From assembly GCA_021234155.1 (NCBI GenBank), contig JAJEKV010000020.1, positions 16,917,018 to 16,981,017 on the forward strand: a stretch of 64,000 bases of DNA, given 5' to 3'. Both the position numbers and the translations under genes were made by a program. The notes below the pieces were generated by a model. That model worked only from the letters and a program-made list of their open reading frames with translations, was not told where the DNA came from and did not search any database. This document shows positions 1 through 11,412 of this stretch, piece by piece; position 1 is the stretch's first letter, and the number at the start of each line of letters is the position of its first letter. Source of the stretch: Isoetes taiwanensis. Taxonomy: Eukaryota; Streptophyta; Lycopodiopsida; Isoetales; Isoetaceae.

Positions 1-1
1 G

Positions 2-337
2 GTGCTTGTTAGAAGGCGCTTCAGATTCTGGCGCAACCCATCTCCGAGCTCTTCTTCAGACTCAGACATGTCGGAGGGCAGCGTGAACTCTTCATGCATG
101 GTAGAACAAAATGATTTTTCTGTTCTTAGTCACTGGAAGACTCACAACTCCATCACTGCGTAGGCCTTTGTGCAATATTTGGATATGGGTATTCGAGTCG
201 AGCCTGAGTTGTTCAACTGGGCTATGAATGCATCTGTTCGACAGAAGGTGCATGTGGAGTTTATTTTTGTCAAGATCTCAGGCCATTGGGTGCTCATGGA
301 AATAAAAACCTCGGATACAAGCTGTGTTGCATGCTGA
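2..337 (+). pseudogene. unidentified broken ORF fragment
   Basis: The second forward frame stays open from the window edge to a TGA at 335-337, except for one TAG at 161-163. The translation begins with an arginine- and serine-rich stretch, followed by a more ordinary hydrophobic/polar segment containing WAMNASVRQK. I do not recognise the family. The lone TAG could come from a CAG (Gln), so this may be the tail of a decayed transposon ORF or host exon that starts left of the window. No start codon or upstream context is visible. Confidence 0.3.
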
Positions 338-941
338 AGCTGCCCCCTTTTTTTTCTTGGTTTTCTTTAGTTTTACAGTCAAGCTTTTTGTATCTTCTGT
401 ATCTCCAGCTCTTGAGGATGATGGTTTTTTTGTACCTACTTTCTTGTAAAAAAACAACATTCATGCCGATGTAAATGGTGTGAAATGCCAAAGATTATCT
501 GTTCCTGCAAGACTTTGTGATTTCTTTTTATTTTATTTTATTACTAACACAGTCTACAACAGGGACATGTATGCTTGATGCTGATACCACGAGTTTGTGA
601 CCTCAAGCAAGCAAAGGGTTGCTGAGAACACTTATTCTTTAGGTAGTGGAATTTACTTAGTCTTCAGGTTTTGGTATTTTGTTTGCAGGTTATTCCATTC
701 AAGAGCACTACATTTGAGTGCATTCATGATTTGTAAGACCAGATTTTAATGAATACAATTCTTCTTTAGTTCATATGACAACTGTTGTCTGTCATATACA
801 AAGTGCGAATAAACAAAGTGTATACAAACAAAGTATATAAACAAAGTGTTCATGACTCGGATTTCTATACAATATAACTTCAGAAATACAGTAATGTGTC
901 ATAATAGGAAGTGCAATGAAAGAACGTAACTTGCTTAAGAT
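338..941. other. AT-rich spacer with a small direct repeat
   Basis: I see no gene here. At about 797-849 a short motif built on ACAAAGTGTATA is repeated four times with variations. The rest is AT-rich DNA with T runs. It lies just beyond the C-terminal end of the minus-strand Harbinger transposase, so it may include that transposon's 3' non-coding part, but I could not find terminal inverted repeats. Confidence 0.3.
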
Positions 942-2273
942 TCATTTCTCCAGATTCTGGACGAGGATGTGCCTGATCTGATCTCCCTCCTTCTTCAATT
1001 TCTTGTTCATGTCTTGTGTCTCATAATACTCTACCTGTGGAATTTTGGAGTCAATGGTAGCAATTCCATTCCCTCTCTTTCAAAAATACAGTAGTTACAC
1101 AACACAACACATGCATACATAATTTTGCTAGCTTGTGATGTTTGAAATGTGAGGCTCTTTAATATTCTCCACTTTTCCTTAACTATGCCAAAACCATTCC
1201 AATAACAACTCTACCTCTGCAGATTCGCTTGTTGAATCGATTCTTCTTGCAATCAGGATCAGGAAAATAAGAAAGGCATGCTAGGATATGCAGAATCACC
1301 AAATAGTTGAGGAGGTATATTTACAATTATATCATCCTAAGTAGGCATACCTTTCTTGATCTTCTTCCCTTGTAATCTAACAACTGGCTCCTGTCATATA
1401 AATTTGGAGGCCAACCTGTTAGAAATGGTACTTTTTCTGAAATGGCCAGAATCATGTACAGATCCTACTCTAATACAACACACATTGAGAAACAATTTAC
1501 TATGAGTTACACAGCCTTGAAACAGAATGGAGTGTCTTTTATTTTTGCTGTGTTAGTCATTTGCATGATTCTTTTTCTTTGGTTTTCTGTACAAATATAT
1601 GTGGCTGCCATCAACTGCAGCAAATACATTAGGAAGACTAGTGGCTTCCTTAAATTCTGCTATAATGTCAAGTAATCTCTGCCCTGATGGAATGGCTACA
1701 AATCTTTATACAACATGCTCTTGAAAGCCAAAGCAAGTGTGATCTTCCTCATATACTTCTGAACTGTGGACTGACCAGCATAAAATCTCCTTCCGATATG
1801 TAGAGGAGATTCATCATGAGCTAGGAAATAAACAACCATAGCTATAGCCCTTCTTGGCTCAATGGGAGCCCTCACTTTATTGCCTAGTTTTACAAAATAT
1901 GGGGCCAGAAGACCTACCAGTTTTTGAATGCGGATCTTGACATTTTGTAACATTGTCTCCACATATCATCTTCATAAGAGGGCAAGCAATTCCAGGCATG
2001 GTTGTCAATGCTATCCCACTGTGTGGTTTGTCTCGGTGCAACCCAAATTCTTCTTGAAGGCCTCTTTAGTCTGGCGGTCCCCAACAGAATCAAGGTAAAT
2101 TGACAACAAGTCATGAGTCGGCTACTTTCTATGGGTTCGGCCTCTATAGCTAAGTCCAAGAGCTCCGCATTGTCATCTGAAGCTATGAGGTTTAAGTAAA
2201 ACTGCTGCAATGCAATGCCGAGCATAATAGTGCGCAAGACCATGGCAATCATCCCCAAAATCACCGGATCCAT
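942..2273 (-). pseudogene. PIF/Harbinger DDE transposase, decayed
   Basis: Read on the minus strand, the pieces follow the order of a plant PIF/Harbinger (DDE_Tnp_4) transposase. An N-terminal helical region covers 2273-1696, with RRIWV, a segment ending MSRSAFKN, then RRAIAMVVYFLA and GQSTVQKYMRKI. The first catalytic Asp is in AAVDGSHIYLY near 1610. GWPPNLYDRSQLL follows at about 1385, then the second Asp in GDSAYPSMPFL near 1296. NRFNKRICRGRVV and NGFGIVKEKWRILKSL come near 1225-1150. A lysine-rich tail ends at the TGA at 942-944. There are frameshifts near 1940, 1270 and 1200, and the expected Glu of the E-box is not readable. Some gaps look like introns (for example GT after RRSRK at about 1350). 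The gene no longer encodes an intact protein. Terminal inverted repeats and the companion Myb-like ORF were not found. Confidence 0.8.
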
Positions 2274-2551
2274 ACTAAAATTTTCTTAAAGCCGGACTGT
2301 AGCAAAGATTTGGGGAAAATGAGAAAAAGAAAGCCAATTGATGATTCAAATATTGCTTCACGCCAACAGACATTGAATTTCGGCAGGCCAGAAGATTTTG
2401 CCGCTCTCTGTTTCTGGATCCTCAGCAAAACGACTGTTATTAAGGCCCGAGAGACAAGCTCCTCTCGAGCTCGAGAGGAGCTATATGTACAAAAATTATC
2501 TCTCGCCGTATATGGAGAGAAATAAAAAAATCCCGAACATGTGGGAAACCT

Positions 2552-2591
2552 GAGAGAGAGAGAGGGAGGGAGGGAGGGAGAGAGAGAGAGA
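2552..2591. repeat. GA/GGGA microsatellite
   Basis: Simple purine repeat of GA dinucleotides flanking a block of GGGA units, just beyond the Harbinger transposase N-terminus. It creates a spurious Ser/Leu/Pro-rich minus-strand ORF. Confidence 0.9.
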
Positions 2592-4164
2592 TCTTATCCT
2601 TCATCTTTGAACAATCTTCACCATAGAATCTCTTATAACTTCTCTGCATGCGTAGGATTTTGACACATCACTACATACTCAACCATTAAAAATATTCCCA
2701 TAAGGACTTCAATACTCCTTCAAGTCCAACAAGTTCTACTTCTATACATTATGAATAAGCCCTTCATGCTTCCGTCACAATATTTCGTCCCACTTAAATT
2801 TTGTCCCACCTTAACACAATACTTCTCTAGCACCTTCCACAAACTATAACAGTATTCTAGATATGTTTTCTACAATTTGCCCCAAATGTTGCAAACATGA
2901 GACAAAAATACATTCTACATTATTCCCCCTTAAATTACTTGACATCCCGGTGAGTTCTTCAAAATTAGATCTTCAGGGTCTTCAAAGTCTCCAAAATCTA
3001 TAAAAATAGATCATGAACATGGCATTGCAACATAACAAAAGTCAATATCCAAATGTCTTATTTCTTACTTCTGGAAGTACTTTGTAATATTTTGAGTGTA
3101 TAATATAAAGTAAAACACGTTCAAAAAAAAAAAAAAAAATCCAAAATGTCTTTAACCCTTCAAAAGCATCTCTAGAAGTCTTCCGAGGAAAACAAAGACT
3201 AAAAACTCCTAACTTCTAGTTTCTTCACCATGGCAAGTCACATCCAGGTCAATGGCACCCTCGCTCTCCTACCTTGGCATGGCGCTCTATTGGCGCTCTA
3301 TTCCCTCTCCACAACTTCAGAAAAAAAAAAGTAATTAGAAAACTTGTACAAATTCCTTCGATGCTTTCAAATAATGGAGGAATTCAAATGTTAGCCTTCA
3401 TCAGATTGCAAAAGCAAAATACCGACCACTGATTCACAATCTTCACACTTGAAAACCTTCAATGGAATATAGTAATTGGACTTTGATTAATGTTGAAGAG
3501 CAATAATAATTTCCGCCTCGAGACACTTGGGGTGAATAATATTTGATTCTTTAAAAGATCTTGATTTCTTTCCATATATAAAAATGTTTGGGCACATATA
3601 TTTTTCATAAATGATCTTCTTATTTATAATCTCCACTTTATAATCGCTCATGGGACAAAATATGTTAAAAAATATTTGTTTGATGATTAGAGGATCCGAA
3701 CTCCAGCCTTTGTCACACCAGACCAAAGCACTTACCAAACTACCAAGTCAGACTTTTAGTTGCTTTGATTCGTCAAATATATTTGTTTTTTAAATTTCTT
3801 TTGTCTTCTTCGGTTGTAGCAATCTGGAATCAGAAGGAAAGGACATTTTGATTTTCAAGAGGTGGCTATGGCTGTGAAACTTTGTGCAGGCTGTATATTG
3901 GTTGGAGCATGGGAAAAAGACATTTTTTTTCCAAGGCTATTGCACGGGGATTGGCATATGGCATAGAATCTATAAAATAGTTTGGGCAAATCGGTTTGGG
4001 GCAGAACAAGTTTTTTATTGATTTAAGCAGAGTTTATGAGCAAATTGAAGATGAATCCAGGTCGGTTTTATATGCAGGTATCACCTTAGCGTTTCAAGAA
4101 TGACATAGCAGATTTAGCAGAAGATCAAAATATAAGCATTATTTCCTTTTGACGTCATGATTCT
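2592..4164. other. unassigned AT-rich DNA
   Basis: No gene recognised. There is a poly-A run at about 3125-3141 and many short open frames with no family resemblance. The right end is the pre-insertion target of gypsy element 1, whose TTGTG target copy sits at 4165-4169. Confidence 0.3.
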
Positions 4165-4169
4165 TTGTG

Positions 4170-5043
4170 TGTTGCCCCCAAAGGGCAACATGCTAATGGA
4201 GATCTATTTATTCAAACTAGGTCAACTCATTTTAGAAGACTAGGTCAAAGCTTGGAAGATTCTTGTCATTCAACATTGTTATGGAGGTCAAAAGATGTTC
4301 ACGCCTCAAGTCAAAAGGTGCTCAAGGTTCAAACTTCACAAGAGGTACTTTATTTGAAGTTAAATGCTGAGTCAGGAATATGCTCTAGAAGATTCTGGGT
4401 TATGAAGTTTGGAAGATATTATTTGAAGTTTGGAAGTTGAAAGTTTGAAAGACTCCTTTGTATATGGTTCCATCCTTGTCATCCACCTTGCCTAGCCTTT
4501 TTTTCATATCCACAACTTATTTGCCAACTACCCCATGACATTTCCCCCATTTACTCTTCTTGACCACTTTACACCATTGCCTTCAAAAATTGTTTTTTCT
4601 TGTCATAAACATTTACCCCACTACCCCCCATTTTTGCACCCTTGGCTCAATATTGTTTTCCTACCCATTGTTCACTCTTTTGCCATGCTTGTTTTGCTAT
4701 AAATTCCAAAAATGCCATTCCCTATTATTTCCCTTGCCCCTCCTCGAATGTTCCTTCATGATTTCTTTTGCTTCTTGTGTCATCACATTCATAGTGGCAT
4801 ATTCCCGACCTTGTCCAAAGATGCCCCAAAGATTCCCTATTCTTCTACATGTGTAGACATTCTTCTCTATGGTCAATGGGCTATGATCTCTTCTAATATT
4901 CTATGGGTAAAAACCTCCAAACCATTGGCCAAGCTTTTAAAAATGGCCAAATACGGCATATTCCAAGCATATTCCTTTAAAAATACGGAACCGTATCGCG
5001 CGAAATCCTCAGAAATACAGCTGAAGAACCCTAAAAATAGAAG
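4170..5043 (+). repeat. 5' LTR of gypsy 1, left piece (LTR bases 1 to about 870)
   Basis: Nearly identical to the first 870 bases of the 3' LTR at 15601. It begins with a perfect hairpin at 4170-4190: TGTTGCCC, a short loop, then GGGCAACA. It holds an 18-bp block near 4470-4490 that is missing from the other two copies. It stops where the GGAA tract of LINE A begins. Open frames inside it (for example around 4560-4856) recur in all LTR copies and are not genes. Confidence 0.88.
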
Positions 5044-5102
5044 GAAGGAAGGAAGGAAGGAAGGAAGGAAGGAAGGAAGGAAGGAAGGAAGGAAGGAAGG
5101 AA
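5041..5102. repeat. (GGAA)n microsatellite, 3' tail of LINE A
   Basis: About fifteen GGAA units lie between LTR sequence and the LINE body. On the LINE's own strand this is a (TTCC)n tail at its 3' end, where a poly-A tail would otherwise sit. It encodes the repetitive Leu-Pro-Ser end of a spurious ORF. Confidence 0.85.
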
Positions 5103-7485
5103 GTATATTTTAACGTCCGCGGAGGCCAAACTTGACCTATGAGACGGTACATGCAGTACACAAAGCAGACAAAACCACACCAAAAAGACAGATGCTACTA
5201 TACAATGTGTCCCTACTACGGATGAAAAAACCCCACATGGGAGGAAAACCCTAGTAGTAGGCTCTCGATCCCTTGTCCCCGTAAAGGGATTCTCTAACGG
5301 TAGAGACTTGCAAAATGTAGGATGCAAAGACGGCAACCATTGGCGATGCCAAGAATTGATGCGATGTACCGCAGAAAGAGCATCTAAGATCAAAGATGTG
5401 TTGCTCGGATATGCGATATGCATATATATGAGGACACTCTTGCGAGCATGGTGCTCATCCTCTTGTCCGCATGTGGCAACACCGGCATATTCTCTCATGC
5501 CGTGGGGATTCTCTCGCCTCTCCATCCGTAGTCCAACCACTGTTTCAACCCTCGAGATGATGGGACCCTCGCCCTCACCCGGAGGCAATAGCTCCCGCTT
5601 TTTCATAGATATATGCGCTTTCAAGTACCGGGTGTGGGCCATGTTCCGGTGTTGGATTAACTTGCATGTGGTAGTGCTCGCTTTAGGCTTTGCACGAGTG
5701 GCGCGCATCCCATAGAGTGGTGGCAAAGCCATTGTGTGTGCAGTACCGCCCTCGGGCATCGCATAGCCACAATCACCGGGTAGTCTATAGACCATGTTGC
5801 GAACCACCCCCGACCGGTGTTCCCGCCATACCCTCTTCAATCGCTGTGGCTCTTGTGCCAATAACAAAGCCCCTGGGAAGACGTTGTGCATCCATGCCGG
5901 TGACCTTGTGGAAATATGCAAGATGTCTCCAAGATAGCGTATCGTTAGGGGCCGTAACCCGCCTCATATAGCAAAATCCGATAAGGCACGCGGTCCTTGA
6001 TACCTAGACTGTATGTTAAGAAGGCCTTTGCACCACTCTCTAGCTTATCCTAGGTGTTCTTGCTAATTCTTCGGGCCCCGCACTCTACCCCATACAACAA
6101 TACTTTTGGTTCAACGAGTGCTCAAGCAGGTGTGCTCTACGCCCAAATCCACATAGGTCTATTCTCAGAAGCAGCTATTCTCAGATAGCATACTGAGTGG
6201 CTTTCCATCCCGCTACGACCCTGTCTTTCCACACAGTCATCCCATAACATGCTAGCGAAAAAGTCGATTCCCGTGATACTTGAAGGGGATATCATGCCGC
6301 GAGGAGAGGGACCGCCGGGAGCTTAGTTTCTTCGCAGGTTCACCGTCATTCCTCGTTGTGTCACGTAACCCACTAAGAGCGCCCAAATGTCGCCGTGATA
6401 CCTCGGGCTGTATGGGATAGCAAGTCTACATCGCGTCCCGCATAGAGCAATTGCCTTATACTATATGCTCGGTAGCCTGCGGGCCCCGCCTTCCCATGTT
6501 CTTGCATCCGTGTCTCCAACTTGTCAATGTAGAGACCAAAGAGCGTTGGAGATAACGGACATCCCCTGTTTAACCCCTATGGTGCTAGCAACTGGCCGAT
6601 CCGATGCGGTAATGCAAAGATATATCCCATCATAGAGTCTATAGATGACATTTTGTAAGTCCTGTGGGGCCGCCTTGAAATCCAATTTAAATAGCAAGAC
6701 AGTCACGCCGCGCATTGCGTAGTAGCTTCCATAAGGATTCGAGAGTGAATATATGGTCGATTGTGGAGTGGGCGAGGCTAAACCCGCACCGCCAACAGAC
6801 GACTCGCTTCCTCATTGCCCGAAGTTAACTTCTTCTCCACCACACCGCTAAAAGCTTTGCGGTAGTGGGCTCACCATGATCATGCGATAGTTCGCCCGAA
6901 TCATCCCTATTACTGCCTTATGAATTGGGGTGACCTTGCTAACCATCCACTCCCGGGGAGGCCCTCCCTTATGGCCTGGTTAATGATTGCCGCCGGAGGC
7001 CCTAGCAAAGCTGGCCCACCCCATTTCAATAACTCGGCTTGAAGTCCCCGCAAAGTCCTTCGCTTTGCCATTAGCCGGTGTCTAAGGCCCCTGTTGGATG
7101 TCTTCCTCCATGAGCCGCGGCATTTCTCCTACCCGACGGAACCCGGCCGCCTGCCCTGGGGATCATACAACTCCTCAAGCGATGCATCCACCGGGTCTAT
7201 GGTAATATTGCCGGGTGGTTGATGCCTCTTGTACAACACCCTACGCCAGAAGGCTTTCGGCTCGGTCATCAACAAATCAAACATGCGCTGCTGATGGTCT
7301 GCAATGTACGCATGCTTTTTGGATTTCAAGAATGCTCTATAGTCCTGAATGGCCTGCTGCCGCAGCTGTGGATCTGAGACGAGGCGCAGTTGGGTCTTTA
7401 GAGCCTTGCACTCAGCGTCAAACCAGGGATTATGAGGGAACTGCGCAGTGTCTATTCGCGAGCGATCCCTCGCTGCAAAGCATGC
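5103..7485 (-). mobile_element. LINE A, 5'-truncated, inserted in the gypsy 1 LTR
   Basis: A GC-richer, minus-strand non-LTR retrotransposon. From 7480 downward I read the linker before RT (NPWFDAECKALKTQLRL, then AFLKSKKHAYIADHQQRM and AFWRRVLYKRHQPPG). The RT domain follows: NYRMIMVSP near 6890, DFKAA near 6680, then STIGVKQGMS and LYIDKLETRMQEHGKAGPAGY near 6590-6500. At the catalytic site LLYAGRDVDLLSHTARG stands where LLYADDVDLLS is expected. The part down to about 5103 is a long, mostly open C-terminal region without a domain I can name. Frames are broken several times. No endonuclease domain remains. It ends in the (TTCC)n tail. Confidence 0.8.
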
Positions 7486-9433
7486 ACATGCTAATGGAGA
7501 TCTATTTATTCAAACTAGGTCAACTCATTTTAGAAGACTAGGTCAAAGCTTGGAAGATTCTTGTCATTCAACATTGTTATGGAGGTCAAAAGATGTTCAC
7601 GCTTCAAGTCAAAAGGTGCTCAAGGTTCAAACTTCACAAGAGGTACTTTATTTGAAGTTAAATGCTGAGTCAGGAATATGCTCTAGAAGATTCTGGGTTA
7701 TGAAGTTTGGAAGATATTATTTGAAGTTTGGAAGTTGAAAGTTTGGAAGACTCCTTTGTATATGGTTCCTTGCCTAGCCTTTTTTTCATATCCACAACTT
7801 ATTTGCCAACTACCCCATGACATTTCCCCCATTTACTCTTCTTGACCACTTTACACCATTGCCTTCAAAAATTGCTTTTTCTTGTCATAAACATTTACCC
7901 CACTACCCCCCATTTTTGCACCCTTGGCTCAATATTGTTTTCCTACCCATTGTTCACTCTTTTGCCATGCTTGTTTTGCTATAAATTCCAAAAATGCCAT
8001 TCCCTATTATTTCCCTTGCCCCTCCCTCGAATGTTCCTTCATGATTTCTTTTTGCTTCTTGTGTCATCACATTCATAGTGGCATATTCAGGCCTTGTCCA
8101 AAGATGCCCCAAAGATTCCCTATTCTTCTACATGTGTAGACATTCTTCTCTATGGTCAATGGGCTATGATCTCTTCTAATATTCTATGAGTAAAACCTCC
8201 AAACCATTGGCCAAGCTTTTAAAATGGCCAAATCTCAAGATATTCCGTGCATATTCCTTTAAAAATACGGAACCGTGATCGCGAAATCCTCGTAAATACA
8301 AATGAAGAACCATAAAATAGAAGAATGGCTCGAAGTCACGCCTTCCCCTCCATCCTTGTTGAAATCACTCTATCTTTGAATTAGGAATCTAAGCAACAAA
8401 TTAAGCCTAAATTTATTACCTAAAATCATTTGGAACCGCTAATTCGAAACTATATCTGAGGAACCACAATCACGACATTTTTCAAGGCCCGAAGTATTCA
8501 GATCATACATTGATCATTCTTTGAGCAAGATCCGGACGATCCTTGAAGTTCTTGAGCTCTCCTCAACTGGATCTACAAGATTTAGTTGACATTACTTTCG
8601 AAATTACCTTATGACTTTTGATGATTATTTTCTTGTACTTGAGACCATGAAGCATCCTTATCTGTTGTTATCTTGATATATTTACCTTCATATCAATCCA
8701 AATTGATTTGTCAAGTTGTTGAATTCGTCTCGATATTTTCCTTAGCAATTATTGCCACAAAAATTCTGAGAAAAAATCCCCCGAAGTGTTTTTAGCACCT
8801 TTGGCCTATCTGCCACCTATCCTTGGGTGTTATGAGAGCCAAAGGAGTTGGAATCATTCAAAAATACCAAGTATAGCTCAAATTCAAAAAAATTGCTCTC
8901 GGGTTTGAACAGTTTTGACTGTATTTTGCCAAATCTAGTCACAAAAAATACCTCTACACATCCAAATGAGGATTTGACTGCTTGCCTCTCTTCCCTAGCA
9001 CCATTGCAACCTATTTGCTTTGGAAATTCTCAAAAAGATGATTGGCAACTCCAAATCTCAATCTCTAATCACTGTTTTCTACATTTGACCTCTATTGACC
9101 AAAATTTGACCTCACTTTGAGCTCGAATAACTCACAGATTAAGTTTTTGACTTGGTCAGAGGCTTTACTGTTGGTTACCTACAACTTTTTTGACCAAGTC
9201 TACAGCATCTGACTTAAAAAATCGATTTGCATCTCAACACCACAATTGTTTTGGCAAAGGTGCCATTTTCTGGAAATGGGAAAGGTATAGAACTCAAACT
9301 TTCTGAACTTATCTTTGGAATTTTCTTGCATAGACTGATTACCTTAAGTGATCTGGAGGTCCTAACCCCAATTTGAGTGAAAACTCGAATTGGTTTCTTG
9401 TGGTTGACCTTTAAGCCAGGTTTAGGGTCAATA
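7486..9433 (+). repeat. 5' LTR of gypsy 1, right piece (LTR base about 20 to end)
   Basis: This copy starts at TGCTAATGG, just past the terminal hairpin, and runs to the LTR end (CAATA at 9429-9433 where the 3' LTR has CAACA). It therefore repeats about 850 bp already present at 4190-5043 before continuing into LTR sequence absent there. It differs from the 3' LTR by many small changes, several at CTG sites. Confidence 0.88.
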
Positions 9434-9436
9434 TTT

Positions 9437-9454
9437 TGGAGGTCCTACCGAGAT
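9437..9454 (+). other. primer-binding site of gypsy 1 (tRNA-Gln-like)
   Basis: TGGAGGTCCTACCGAGAT starts three bases after the 5' LTR. Its complement ends in AGGACCTCCA, which fits the 3' end of a plant tRNA-Gln with CCA added (from memory). This would prime minus-strand DNA synthesis. The tRNA identity needs a database match. Confidence 0.65.
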
Positions 9455-9474
9455 CTTCCTGGATCTCAGAACTC

Positions 9475-10757
9475 ATGGCTCCAAAGCAAAAATTTCCAGC
9501 AGAATCAGAACCATTGGAAGATGTTGATGTATCAGATCATTGCAGAGAAAGGCCATTGCCTTCAAGTTTCTCAGCTAGCTTACTTCAAAACATGCCATAC
9601 CAGTTTGAGTTAAATGTCCCTGTTCCTGTGATTCCAGCATGAGTGCTAACAACTTTTTGAGAATATTTGAAGACTATTACAGGGATTATGGTTTCAAGAA
9701 GGGATGCAAGCTTTCAGAATTTGAAAAATGTTTCAAAGATGAGAGTGAAGCTGGTGCTTGGTTAACTTAAGTTAATGGGTACCACCTCATGGGATGAACT
9801 CGTCAAGAAATTCCTGGACAGGTTTGGTAAGTTAGCTACTCCCAAAGATTTGGTTAATGAAATGCAAAGTTTTTCTATACATGCAGGAGAGAGTGTGAAT
9901 CAGTACAAAGAAAGATTTAGCACATTTATGAGCAGGTGTCAAAGAGCACAGGTCACAATTCCCACACTTTTTTTAGTAAATGCTTTCATCAATGGTCTGG
10001 AAAGGAGACCAGATATCCAAAGGAAATTGCTTAAGATCCAAGCTGCTGAAGGATTCGATTCCATATACAAAGTTTTTGCCAAAACTACTGATCTGACTCA
10101 AATGCTCTCTACTTGCCTGATAAGCACCATATCTCCCACCATGGCCATGATCCTTTTTACCCTGATGCTACTGATGCACATTATGATCATCACCCTTCCA
10201 TTCCAGTTTATGCCATACAGAAAGAGAAGAAGAAATCTAAGGAGGAGGAAGCTAGTTCTCAAGTTGCAGAGGTTAAATCAGACCTATCTAAGGTTACTGA
10301 GGCTTTAGCAGAATTAACCAAGCAACTAGTTGAGCTCAAAACTGCAAGAGCAGGTAAAACTTACCCTGAATGTATCCATTGCAATAGGAATACTCATCCA
10401 TCAGAAATTTGCTATTGGCAAGTGTGTTCCAAATGCAATAGGAAAGGCCACTTTGGAAAAGAATGTCCTGCTTTTGTTCTTTACGTAAAGAAGTTGGTCA
10501 TCTTGATGTTAGATGTCTTTGTTAAAGAATACTTTGCCAAGCAGGAACAAGAAAAGAGGTCAGAACCTAAACCCTCTGTGAGATTTACTGAACCAAGTAC
10601 TTCAATAAGGTTTATTCAGGCTACAGAAGCTCCCAAGACTGAAGAAGTTATGGCAGTGCAAACTAGAAGAATGAATAAAGTCAATACACATCTTGAATCG
10701 AGTAGACATCCCACGCCTAGGTCTCCCTCACCTACAATGGAAACACTGCTCAAGTGA
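9475..10757 (+). pseudogene. gypsy 1 gag polyprotein region
   Basis: The likely start is the ATG at 9475 (MAPKQKFPAESEP), shortly after the primer site. A TGA near 9640 and a TAA near 9768 break the frame. The gag core is in ORF 9775-10308 (WDELVKKFLDRFGKLATPKDL, then ESVNQYKERFSTFMSRC), typical of the plant Retrotrans_gag domain. A frame change near 10110 leads to a Lys/Glu-rich stretch and two zinc knuckles at about 10370-10475: CIHCNRNTHPSEIC and CSKCNRKGHFGKEC, both C-X2-C-X4-H-X4-C. Gag would form the virus-like particle and bind RNA. It is broken as written. Confidence 0.8.
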
Positions 10758-10811
10758 TAGCTCCACCTCCCAAAGAAAAAAATTGGTAAGAAAGACCAGG
10801 ACCTTGATGAA

Positions 10812-11310
10812 GTGGATATCTTGCTCAAAAATTCTAAGGTGAGTGTGGATCTTTTCACATTGTTAAAGATTGCACCCAGCTACAGAAAAAGGGTGCTCCA
10901 GCAAACTAGTGGTGAACAATTAAATGCTTGTATAAACTTTTATCGATGCCACCGATCTTATTCTAGCACGAGAATGAAGAAGATCCCTGGAGCATTTACA
11001 TGTTCAGCTGCCCTAGGAGGTTTTACCTTTTCCAATGTATTACTTGATGGGGGATCTCCCCTAAACATCATGCCATATCACATTATGAAGAAGTGTGGTT
11101 TCGAGGTGGACAAGAGAGCAGATCTTTTTATAATGCTAAAATTACTCCTATTGGTGTGGTGACTAAAGTGCTGTTAATCACTGAGAAGGCATAGCTGTAG
11201 AATGCTAACTTTATTGTGGTGGCTTTTGAAGATATAGGAGATGAATCGATATCTATGACCTACTTTTAGGGAGGAGGTGGTTAGCTCTTTGTGGATGCTA
11301 GGCGGTTTGG
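10812..11310 (+). pseudogene. gypsy 1 aspartic protease
   Basis: The segment around 11010-11110 contains SNVLLDGGSPLNIMPYHIMKK, the D-[ST/G]-G active-site turn in the plant gypsy form 'LLDGGS'. Further on, a shifted frame gives YDLLLGRRWL near 11260, matching the C-terminal GR-WL motif of retroviral-type proteases. It would process the Gag-Pol polyprotein. At least one stop (11160) and a frameshift separate the two motifs. Confidence 0.7.
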
Positions 11311-11412
11311 TCTCAAGGGAGATGTACCATCTCCAATGGCTCTCAAACTGCTACTATTTACAACCAAGAAGGCTTCTATGACTCCAAAGAAGAGGTAAAC
11401 TTTATTAAAGAA

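Noticed and set aside
2440-2649. Ser/Leu/Pro-rich minus-strand ORF
   Set aside because: It is a translation of the GA/GGGA microsatellite.
4560-5113. Open frames inside the gypsy 1 LTR (also at 7842-8139 and 15975-16384)
   Set aside because: They repeat in all three LTR copies with frame-changing differences and have no protein-family features. LTR sequence explains them.
5031-5921. 296-codon minus-strand ORF as a separate gene
   Set aside because: It lies in the C-terminal part of LINE A in the same orientation and ends in the translated (TTCC)n tail, so it belongs to the LINE remnant.
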